Positions 32,590 through 39,468 of a DNA stretch of 64,000 bases are shown in pieces (the first letter of the stretch is position 1; each line of letters starts with the position of its first letter). The DNA is from Waddliaceae bacterium. Its GTDB lineage: Bacteria > Chlamydiota > Chlamydiia > Chlamydiales > GCA-2709385. Where the stretch lies: contig PAQS01000021.1 in the NCBI GenBank assembly GCA_002709385.1, positions 1-64,000 of the forward strand. The letters run 5' to 3'. Position numbers and translations under genes: made by a program. Below the pieces are notes generated by a model. The model worked only from the letters and a program-made list of their open reading frames with translations. It was not told the origin of the DNA and searched no databases.

Positions 32590-33417
32590 ATGAAGGTTTT
32601 CGGCTATCACATGAGACGCTGTTTAGTCATGAAATTTGGCGGTGCTGCAGTGGCTAATACTGGCCAGTTTTCTCAAATTGCTTCGATTATTCGTCAAAAG
32701 CGCGCAATTTATGAGCATATTGTGGTGGTGGTGAGTGCTATGGGTGATAGTACAGATCAGCTTGTCGCTTTGGCTCATGAAGTGCATCCTCAACCTCCGA
32801 AGCGAGAATACGATATGTTGATTTCGGTAGGTGAAAGGGTCAGTATTGCGTTGCTTGCAATGGCGTTGGAGTTGCAGGGGTTGGATGCTGTGAGTTTTAC
32901 GGGCAGTCAAAGCGGTGTCGTTACGAGTACGAACCATGGCGAGGCTTGTATTGTAGCTATGCGCCCTCACCGTGTACAACGAGCGTTAGATCAGGGAAAG
33001 GTTGTTATTGTAGCAGGTTTCCAGGGGTGTAGTTCAGATGGGGAGATTACAACTTTGGGTCGTGGGGGGTCAGATACTAGTGCGGTTGCTTTAGGTGTGG
33101 CTTTGGATGCGGAAAAAATTGAGTTCTATAAAGATGTAGAAGGTGTTTATTCCTCTGATCCTAAAAAAGATTCGTCTTCTGTACTGTTTGAAGAATTGAC
33201 TTATGAGCAAGCGTTAGATCTCGCTTCTGCGGGTACTTTTGTTCTCCATCCTCGTTGTGTTGTTTTAGCGCAGAAAAACGCTATGCCTTTGCAGGTTCGT
33301 TCATTCCATTGTTTGACTCATTCTGGGACGATGATTTGTTCTTCTGAGCAAAGAGAAAGAGGGCAGTATTTTTATGAAGAAGGGCCTCTTTTTTCTTCTT
33401 CGGGTGAAATCTTATGA
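32590..33417 (+). CDS. lysC: aspartate kinase, short form without ACT domains
   Basis: A 275-residue amino-acid kinase-fold protein. Aspartokinase motifs are Met-Lys-Phe-Gly-Gly-Ala-Ala near residue 14, Gly-Arg-Gly-Gly-Ser-Asp-Thr-Ser-Ala near 156, and Phe-Tyr-Lys-Asp-Val-Glu-Gly-Val-Tyr-Ser-Ser-Asp-Pro near 178. Usual aspartokinases have about 400-450 residues with two C-terminal ACT domains for lysine or threonine feedback; here these are absent and no ACT-like frame follows. The enzyme would make aspartyl phosphate for the diaminopimelate and peptidoglycan pathway, possibly without feedback. The exact start is uncertain: ATG at 32590, 32611 and 32629 are all in frame and none has a strong ribosome-binding site. 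Confidence 0.85.
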   Translation: MKVFGYHMRRCLVMKFGGAAVANTGQFSQIASIIRQKRAIYEHIVVVVSAMGDSTDQLVALAHEVHPQPPKREYDMLISVGERVSIALLAMALELQGLDAVSFTGSQSGVVTSTNHGEACIVAMRPHRVQRALDQGKVVIVAGFQGCSSDGEITTLGRGGSDTSAVALGVALDAEKIEFYKDVEGVYSSDPKKDSSSVLFEELTYEQALDLASAGTFVLHPRCVVLAQKNAMPLQVRSFHCLTHSGTMICSSEQRERGQYFYEEGPLFSSSGEIL

Positions 33418-33516
33418 GTCGTGCTTGCTTCCAAATCATTCACTTGTTATCTATATTCCACTGGCCAGAACGCAAAACTTTAGCTTATACCATAGAACTC
33501 TTGAAGGTGTTGTACT

Positions 33517-35544
33517 ATGCTGGATAAAGATGGAATTCCCCGTCTCCGTATGGTTTTTGAAAAAGATGAAACTCATCCTAGTAGTATTCACTACGAAGAA
33601 ATTATCCATGGGAGTTTGAAGCGAGTTTATCCTCATGGTCTTTTTGGTGAAGCTGCCCCGGCAGATGGTGCGGACCCTGAAGAGTTGTTTGAGTATTATC
33701 AGCAGTACTTAGAGACTTTGCCTTATTTTTGTCGTTGTTTTTCTGAAAGAGATGAGTTTGAGCAATCGTTTTATTTAGTCTCTCCTTTGCGTTCTAATGC
33801 GTTTAAGTTTTTTTATGAAATGCTAAGTCGCTGGTTGGTTCCAGGAAAGCTTTTGGAAGTTGTTCTTCTTTATGCAGTTGATTTTCAAATGCCTGACTTT
33901 AGCGAGCAAATTTTCACGATGTGTGAGCTTGTTATTAGAGTTCAAGACCCGCAGGAAAAAGCTATTTTAGAGGGAAATCTTCCTTCTATTGGAACAGAGA
34001 TTTGTTTGGGGGTAAGTTCAGCTTTTCACGCACAGCGTATTCTTGAGATTAAGGGCTTATCTTCAGATGAAAAGACGGCGATGATTCAAGAGCATGCTGC
34101 TTATGTTTTAAGAAGACGTCCAAAAGAATTTGGTTATGATCTTTTTACTGAAATGCAGCACGTTTTGGTGATGTGTCGTGATGAATTTAAGGTGGCTCGT
34201 GAATCCCAGCATATCAGCCGTGTCATTTGCACAATGTACCTCTTCCGAAAATCTCTTAGAAAGTTAATCAGAAAACATCCAGATAAGCGCCATCTTACTT
34301 TGAAGATTCATAGAGCTCGTTGTATGGATCAAGATGGTGAGAGAAGTGTATTAGGTTTAACGGTAGGGGTGAATTTTTTAAGAGAAAATGAGCTGCTTCA
34401 AGAGCGTCATTTGATGAAGGCTATTCAAAACTATGTTCCTGGTGTGAGATCTGTAGATGGTTCATTTTTTGAAAATGGTGGGCGAGGAGAAAAGATCAGT
34501 ACTCTGTATGTGGAGATTGAAAAAATCGATGGCGCAGAGTTTACTCAGGCTGAGTTAAGAAGGCTTCAGGGGCAGCTTCCGAGTGATTTGAAAGATCGTA
34601 TTGAGCACTTGATGCACCCTGTATTTATGCCAAGAAATGAAGAAGAAATTTTAAGAAATATTCTTACTTTAAGTCAGCAAATCAAATATGTTCGTGATAT
34701 TCCTCAGGTCATTATTACTTTTGATGAACAGACAGATAGTCATTTACAGTTTACGGTTATTTTAGTTCGGGTTCTTCTTCCTGGAGTACGCTCCATTCGC
34801 GAGCTATTTTTGCAGTCTAGCTCATCTCTTCAATATGTTCATGATCAGTGCAAAAGAGTAGGAATGACTCGTCGCAAGTATTTTAAAGAAGCTACGGTCT
34901 TTCGTGTGCGTTTAGCTAAGCCGCAGTTTCTTCGTCGTGATCATTCTGTTGATTTGACTAAAGCACGACAGTTTGTGTGTTCTGAGTTATCGGAGGTTGT
35001 GGGAGAGTTTAGGGATTACAATGGAGGAATGATTTCTAAGCAAAATGAATTGCTTTGTTCACTTCGAGATAGTTTGGGAGAGGTGGGGAAAAATAATGAG
35101 TTCTTGCTGGAAAACTTTTTTTACTCTTTGCAGCCGGTGGTTATGAGGACGGTGTTAGAACCTGTGCCTCTCCGTACTTTGTTTATGATGCTGGTTGATA
35201 TTCTGGAAGAGCGCTTTTTTAGGTCGGATGCTCTCACTTATAAGGTGAAGGAAGAGCCTAATTACCTATTTATTATGCTTGCTAGTGAAGATGGGGGAAT
35301 ACGGGATTCTTTGCAAAAAGCGATTGCTCCGATGAATATTCCCAGTCTAGAGTTAGCGTCTATCTCGGTAAATGTTTCGGAAACTCCGTTTGTGGGATAT
35401 TTGTATCGTTCGGAAGATCAGGAGCAGAAATTACGTTTTAGAAAAGCCATTGAGCGTGTTTTATTTCCTTCGTCTGAGAAAAGCAGCCCCCAAAAGGAGG
35501 CTGCAGATCTTTCTAAATTACTGAGTAGTAGTTTAGTAAGCTGA
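33517..35544 (+). CDS. conserved-looking hypothetical protein
   Basis: A 675-residue soluble protein that I cannot name. It is a uniform mix of helices and strands without signal peptide, membrane segment or repeats. Two halves show related strings, Tyr-Val-Pro-Gly-Val-Arg-Ser-(Val/Ile) near residue 307 and Leu-Leu-Pro-Gly-Val-Arg-Ser-Ile near 422. These suggest an internally duplicated domain. It lacks the low complexity of the secreted candidates around it, which fits a housekeeping role. ATG 33517 follows a 99-base gap after the aspartate kinase gene. The final 32 bases overlap the 3' end of brnQ on the other strand. Confidence 0.78.
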   Translation: MLDKDGIPRLRMVFEKDETHPSSIHYEEIIHGSLKRVYPHGLFGEAAPADGADPEELFEYYQQYLETLPYFCRCFSERDEFEQSFYLVSPLRSNAFKFFYEMLSRWLVPGKLLEVVLLYAVDFQMPDFSEQIFTMCELVIRVQDPQEKAILEGNLPSIGTEICLGVSSAFHAQRILEIKGLSSDEKTAMIQEHAAYVLRRRPKEFGYDLFTEMQHVLVMCRDEFKVARESQHISRVICTMYLFRKSLRKLIRKHPDKRHLTLKIHRARCMDQDGERSVLGLTVGVNFLRENELLQERHLMKAIQNYVPGVRSVDGSFFENGGRGEKISTLYVEIEKIDGAEFTQAELRRLQGQLPSDLKDRIEHLMHPVFMPRNEEEILRNILTLSQQIKYVRDIPQVIITFDEQTDSHLQFTVILVRVLLPGVRSIRELFLQSSSSLQYVHDQCKRVGMTRRKYFKEATVFRVRLAKPQFLRRDHSVDLTKARQFVCSELSEVVGEFRDYNGGMISKQNELLCSLRDSLGEVGKNNEFLLENFFYSLQPVVMRTVLEPVPLRTLFMMLVDILEERFFRSDALTYKVKEEPNYLFIMLASEDGGIRDSLQKAIAPMNIPSLELASISVNVSETPFVGYLYRSEDQEQKLRFRKAIERVLFPSSEKSSPQKEAADLSKLLSSSLVS

Positions 35545-36688
35545 TGGCAAAACACAAGTAAACGGGTGTTTTGATGATTGTCCATCCCCACATTTTATGA
35601 GCAAAATTTAAAAAGCTCATAACGATGAGGCCAGGGTAGCAAATACTTACTATAGGAACGATGATTGTTGCGATACCTCCGAAATCTAGGGTTGAAATAG
35701 CCCAAGATACAGAGATGGTCACTAGCAAAGAGGTAAAGTATGTGATCTTTTCTTTGCATACAGTGATTCGCAAAAAATCTGCAAATACAGCCGTTAAGGC
35801 AATTGCTGTTGTTAAGCAAGCAAGAGCTACAGCAATGCTTGCTACGATTCCTCCATAAGGACCTAATATTTGACGGCCTATTACACCTAATAACTCTTCT
35901 TGAGGAGTGTTTGTGATGTCTTCTGCATAAAAAGCTGCAATAAAACTAAATCCAGCATATACAGCAGCAAGCAGGGTAGCACCAATAGCACTAGAGCGTA
36001 ATAATAATCCCATGGAGTCAGATCCTTGAGCATCTCCTTTATCCAAGTGTGCTTTAATTCCTAGTAATACAACTGAGGAGAAGAATAAAGCGCCCGGAAG
36101 GTCCATTGTATTGTAGCCTTCTTTAAGTCCTAGTAAGAACGAATCTCCAAAAGACAAATCGCTTAGTAAGTTAATATCATCTGCCCAGTAACATCCTAAT
36201 ACAATGATTAAGGAAAGGCTAAATAGTAAAACAGGAGTCAAAAACTTACCAATTAAGTCTACAATTGAACTCTCTTTGATTGTGCATGCAAAGATGATCA
36301 CACATGAGAGGATACTAAACACAGGTAAAGAGATGATCTCTGGAAGGTAACACTTAATTGTTGAGTATGAAAGAGTAAGGGTGCGTGGTATTGCACCAAA
36401 TGGACCAATCAAACTCATGATCAATATAATAAGAATTAAACCAGGAAAGCGCCCTACTCTACAAAAAAACTTTTCGTAATTTCCGTCAAAAAGAGACATA
36501 GCAATCAGGCCAATAAAAGGAATAAAGACGCCAGTGATGACCAAACCTAGAACAGCATAAACATTTTGGTCGCGAGCAATTTGCCCGATAGCTAAAGGAA
36601 ATACTACGTTACCAGCTCCAAAAAACATGGAAAACATGGCAAACCCTATAGAAAGGGATAAAAAATTTTTTGATGTAGATGCAGACAT
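35513..36688 (-). CDS. brnQ: branched-chain amino acid transporter BrnQ
   Basis: A 391-residue member of the LIVCS family, which imports leucine, isoleucine and valine with a cation. About 11-12 transmembrane segments run the full length. The N-terminal signature Ala-Met-Phe-Ser-Met-Phe-Phe-Gly-Ala-Gly-Asn-Val-Val-Phe-Pro at residues 17-31 is complete. Most chlamydiae need host branched-chain amino acids, so import is expected. It probably shares a transcript with the 35-residue membrane peptide 62 bases upstream. Its 3' end overlaps the neighbouring gene tail-to-tail by 32 bases. Confidence 0.93.
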   Translation of the reverse strand: MSASTSKNFLSLSIGFAMFSMFFGAGNVVFPLAIGQIARDQNVYAVLGLVITGVFIPFIGLIAMSLFDGNYEKFFCRVGRFPGLILIILIMSLIGPFGAIPRTLTLSYSTIKCYLPEIISLPVFSILSCVIIFACTIKESSIVDLIGKFLTPVLLFSLSLIIVLGCYWADDINLLSDLSFGDSFLLGLKEGYNTMDLPGALFFSSVVLLGIKAHLDKGDAQGSDSMGLLLRSSAIGATLLAAVYAGFSFIAAFYAEDITNTPQEELLGVIGRQILGPYGGIVASIAVALACLTTAIALTAVFADFLRITVCKEKITYFTSLLVTISVSWAISTLDFGGIATIIVPIVSICYPGLIVMSFLNFAHKMWGWTIIKTPVYLCFAISLLNYYSVI

Positions 36689-36750
36689 GCTACTTCTCTC
36701 GTTTTGTTGGTAATTTTAAGTAAAATGTAAAATAAAAATGTAGTAATTAA

Positions 36751-36858
36751 TTACAGGCTGACGACTTGAATGACGACGCTGCTAATCACTGCGAGAATGA
36801 AAGGTATGAAAAGAATAGGTAGTGCTGAGCTTCTTAAAAAATCAGTATCTTTACACAT
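36751..36858 (-). CDS. 35-residue single-span membrane peptide
   Basis: A short reading frame, ATG 36858 to TAA 36751. It encodes a 10-residue polar head (Met-Cys-Lys-Asp-Thr-Asp) followed by about 23 hydrophobic residues rich in Ile, Val, Leu and Phe, then Gln-Val-Val-Ser-Leu. That is one clean transmembrane helix. Support that it is real: a perfect AAGGAGG six bases before the ATG, and a TATAAT promoter with TGn extension 67 bases upstream. It precedes brnQ on the same strand by 62 bases, so it may be a small partner of the transporter or a leader peptide. No known family matches. Confidence 0.6.
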   Translation of the reverse strand: MCKDTDFLRSSALPILFIPFILAVISSVVIQVVSL

Positions 36859-36867
36859 AAAATTCCT

Positions 36868-36885
36868 CCTTGCTTAAAAGCAAGG
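36868..36885 (-). promoter_or_regulatory. hairpin overlapping the ribosome-binding site of the small peptide
   Basis: In the mRNA CCUUGCUU pairs with AAGCAAGG around two bases. The last AAGG of the stem is the first half of the AAGGAGG ribosome-binding site. Folding would hide that half, so translation may depend on temperature, a ligand or ribosome passage. This is inferred from sequence only. Confidence 0.45.
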
Positions 36886-36924
36886 CGCAAGCGTAAAACT
36901 TGCTGGTTTGGACAATTCATGGGG

Positions 36925-36953
36925 ATTATAACAGCTCTTCATCTCTCCGTAAA
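36925..36953 (-). promoter_or_regulatory. promoter of the small peptide-brnQ unit
   Basis: TTTACG (-35, 36948-36953) and TATAAT (-10, 36925-36930) are 17 bases apart on the minus strand, with TGT before the -10. Transcription would start near 36918, leaving a 60-base leader that contains the hairpin. Confidence 0.6.
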
Positions 36954-37087
36954 GCCTTTCTTTGTGCTTTTTATGTTTTAAAAGGTACAAAGTGTAAAAA
37001 TAAATTCAAAAAGACAAGTAAAAGATTGTAATAATTTGTTTTTTTTGTTTATTATATTTGTTTGAATTAAAACAAAAGAGATTAATT

Positions 37088-37930
37088 ATGGCTTTGGATT
37101 TAAGTGTTAGTAATAAATCAGATCATGTTTCTTTAGATAAGCCAGTAGAGGGTGGTTCTTCTTGGGCAAGATGGGTCAGTCGTTCTGGAGCTTCTATGGG
37201 GATGGGGGCTGTTTTAAGTCGTTATGCACCTGGAAGATTAATAGAAGATCTTGTAAACGGTTACGAGTTAAGTAAGCCTTATCTTTCATATTTAGCTGAT
37301 TATTTGCCGAGTGCTCCGCAGCTAGTTATTGGATCTTTATCTGGAATCACGGCGTTTGATGGATCTCGTCGCATATTACGTGCATATTCATCATTTCGCC
37401 CTAAAGATGTAGAAGAGCGCACGAATGCTGAGATGATTTCCATCATCATGAGTGATGATAAAAGCAATAATCGTCCTTTGAAGATTTTTTTAACTCCGGA
37501 TTGGGCCATTGATTTAGGAGAGCCTGACTTTAAGCGAGCTTCTAAGGATCTTCTTATTGGTTCAGTAGAGTTTGCTTTAGGAACAGCTGTTATGTACGAA
37601 GAGATTAACGCAACAGCTCGTGATGGTGGGGTTGCTTTAATTGATCAGTTAAATAATGGTCTTACCGATCTTGGTGGCTATGTGTTGAATCATTTGAATG
37701 AACCATTGATTTGTGGTGCTGGTGTTACTTTGGGAACTGTACTGGTTCTAGGTGGAGCTAAACATTTTTATGATCAATTTATGTCAGATCATCCTGTGTG
37801 GGTGAACCGAAATGGTCAAAATGAAATTCATGCTTATCAGTATACGGCGAAACTTCGAGATTTGCTAATTAGTAGTGCGTCTATTGGTACAGGTCTTGTT
37901 TTAGGAGCATGGTCTTTAGGTTATTTATAG
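37088..37930 (+). CDS. hypothetical protein with hydrophobic hairpins, Inc-like candidate
   Basis: A 280-residue protein without a recognised family. It has a Ser/Asp-rich N-terminus of 35 residues and then moderately hydrophobic segments at about 72-92, 153-170, 203-224 and 259-279, separated by polar loops. The Gly-rich character of these segments (Gly-Ala-Gly-Val-Thr-Leu-Gly-Thr) recalls inclusion-membrane proteins of chlamydiae. Those usually have two close segments, so the match is loose. No cleavable signal peptide is present. ATG 37088 was preferred to TTG 37058 because AGAGA lies in front of it. Confidence 0.7.
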   Translation: MALDLSVSNKSDHVSLDKPVEGGSSWARWVSRSGASMGMGAVLSRYAPGRLIEDLVNGYELSKPYLSYLADYLPSAPQLVIGSLSGITAFDGSRRILRAYSSFRPKDVEERTNAEMISIIMSDDKSNNRPLKIFLTPDWAIDLGEPDFKRASKDLLIGSVEFALGTAVMYEEINATARDGGVALIDQLNNGLTDLGGYVLNHLNEPLICGAGVTLGTVLVLGGAKHFYDQFMSDHPVWVNRNGQNEIHAYQYTAKLRDLLISSASIGTGLVLGAWSLGYL

Positions 37931-38027
37931 TTTTTAATTTCTTTTTCTGTGTATTTTTTAGTTTAAAATCTGATCTGTTTTAGGTCTGTATCAGAAGACA
38001 AAAGCTAGCTAATACACGGGAGATGAA

Positions 38028-39017
38028 ATGAGCAAAATAGCATTAGTAACGGGTGGTGCAGGATTTATTGGTAGCCATCTAGTTGAGGCTTTATTGGAGC
38101 AGGGAATAAGTGTACGTGTTCTTGATGATTTAGCTGGTGGAAAAAAAGAACACTTAAAAAGTGCTCTTCAATCGTCTCTTTGTACTTTTCATCAAGTAGA
38201 TATTAGTAATTATTCTGTTCTCGCTCCGCACTTTACTGATGTTGATTGGGTTTTCCATTTAGCAGCTTTGGCTGATATCGTTCCTTCTATTCAAAACCCT
38301 CTACGTTATTGCCAAGCTAATGTACAAGGTACAAGCTCTGTCGTTGAGGCAGCCCGTCAGGCAGGCGTAAAGAGGTTCGTTTATACAGCGTCTTCTTCTT
38401 GTTATGGCCTTGCAACCATACTTCCCACTCCAGAATCAGCTTCGATTCATCCGATGTATCCTTACGCTTTTAGTAAGTATCAGGGAGAGCAGATTGTGAT
38501 GCATTGGAATCAGGTTTACGGTTTGCCTGCGGTATCTCTTCGTTTATTTAATGTATATGGTCCAAGGGCGCGAACTTCTGGTAATTATGGAGCTGTTTTT
38601 GGTGTTTTCTTGCGCCAATTATTAGAAGGCAAGCCATTAACTGTTGTGGGGGATGGTAAGCAAACTCGGGATTTTACTTTTGTAAGTGATGTAGTGAATG
38701 CATTGATTTTAGCTGCACAGTCAGATTTAGATGGGGAAATCATGAATGTAGGTTCAGGTGGAACGTATTCTGTAAATGAGCTTGTAGATTTGTTAGGAGC
38801 AGATAGCATATCTATTCCTAAACGACCAGGAGAGCCCGATTGTACTTTTGCTGATACCACTCGTATACGACAGCTTCTAGGATGGAAACCTAAAGTGAGT
38901 TTTTCAGAAGGGGTGAGTATCATGAAAAATTGTATAGAAGATTGGCGTGAAGCTCCTTTATGGGATGTCGATTCTATTGCTAAGGCAACTGAAGATTGGT
39001 TTTCGTATTTAAGCTAA
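38028..39017 (+). CDS. NAD-dependent nucleotide-sugar epimerase/dehydratase
   Basis: A 329-residue extended short-chain dehydrogenase. The NAD-binding motif Gly-Gly-Ala-Gly-Phe-Ile-Gly is at residues 9-15. The catalytic pair Tyr-x-x-x-Lys appears as Tyr-Ala-Phe-Ser-Lys near residue 146, with a preceding Ser-Ser-Ser-Cys-Tyr-Gly. Length and motifs fit UDP-glucose or UDP-N-acetylglucosamine 4-epimerases (GalE/WbpP type), but the substrate cannot be told. Together with the sugar transferase at 48960-49556 it suggests surface glycan synthesis. GGGAGATGAA precedes the ATG. The last 38 bases overlap the convergent gene. Confidence 0.88.
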   Translation: MSKIALVTGGAGFIGSHLVEALLEQGISVRVLDDLAGGKKEHLKSALQSSLCTFHQVDISNYSVLAPHFTDVDWVFHLAALADIVPSIQNPLRYCQANVQGTSSVVEAARQAGVKRFVYTASSSCYGLATILPTPESASIHPMYPYAFSKYQGEQIVMHWNQVYGLPAVSLRLFNVYGPRARTSGNYGAVFGVFLRQLLEGKPLTVVGDGKQTRDFTFVSDVVNALILAAQSDLDGEIMNVGSGGTYSVNELVDLLGADSISIPKRPGEPDCTFADTTRIRQLLGWKPKVSFSEGVSIMKNCIEDWREAPLWDVDSIAKATEDWFSYLS

Positions 39018-39468
39018 TTTGGTGAAGCTCTAGAGCTATGCCTTCTAGATAGATTAAGGTACTACCGATTAACTGATTGATTAAGTCTTCAGATACGGTC
39101 CCATTTGCCCATGGGAAACTGATTCTAAAAAGAATAGAAGAAGATTGAGTATCTAGAGATAAACTAATAGAAGGGTGGATCAAGTTATAAGCGTTAATCA
39201 TTGTGAGTATACTTTGTAAGTCTTGAGAATGGTGCTTAAAAGGGAGTTGATGAGTGAGCTCAAAAGCGTGATATTGCAAGTCTGGTTTGGATTGAGGGTT
39301 TGGTCGAGTTGCGGTAATCTTAACTTTTTGAGAAATAGTTTGTTGTGTTTTTGAGGCGAGGTTTAGCCATAGTATAGCTTCTTTCGAAGGTGGGGTAGGT
39401 TCTTCCCATTTACAAGACCAGCCGAGTGTTTTAATTTTCTGCTCTATCGCTCGTAATAAAATACTCAT
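38980..39468 (-). CDS. small protein, candidate type III chaperone of the coiled-coil protein
   Basis: A 162-residue soluble protein. The start ATG 39468 overlaps the stop of the upstream coiled-coil gene as ATGA, so translation is coupled; an upstream ATG at 39495 is less likely. The mid-part (Leu-Gln-Ser-Ile-Leu-Thr-Met-Ile-Asn-Ala-Tyr-Asn) and the following beta-rich stretch resemble the YbjN/SycE-type alpha-beta fold of secretion chaperones. It also resembles the protein at 55503-56045 in general layout. Size and coupling to a large polar protein match chaperone-cargo pairs. No residue proves the function. Its 3' end overlaps the epimerase gene by 38 bases. Confidence 0.65.
   Translation of the reverse strand: MSILLRAIEQKIKTLGWSCKWEEPTPPSKEAILWLNLASKTQQTISQKVKITATRPNPQSKPDLQYHAFELTHQLPFKHHSQDLQSILTMINAYNLIHPSISLSLDTQSSSILFRISFPWANGTVSEDLINQLIGSTLIYLEGIALELHQISLNTKTNLQLP

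Larger units (their letters stand above)
36689..37087. other. intergenic region holding a small peptide gene and its promoter
   Basis: About 400 bases between divergent brnQ and an unknown rightward gene. It contains the 35-codon peptide gene at 36751-36858, its promoter and a hairpin, all on the minus strand and listed separately. The right 130 bases are very AT-rich and should hold the promoter of the rightward gene, where TTTATTATATTTG offers a possible -10. Confidence 0.6.
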
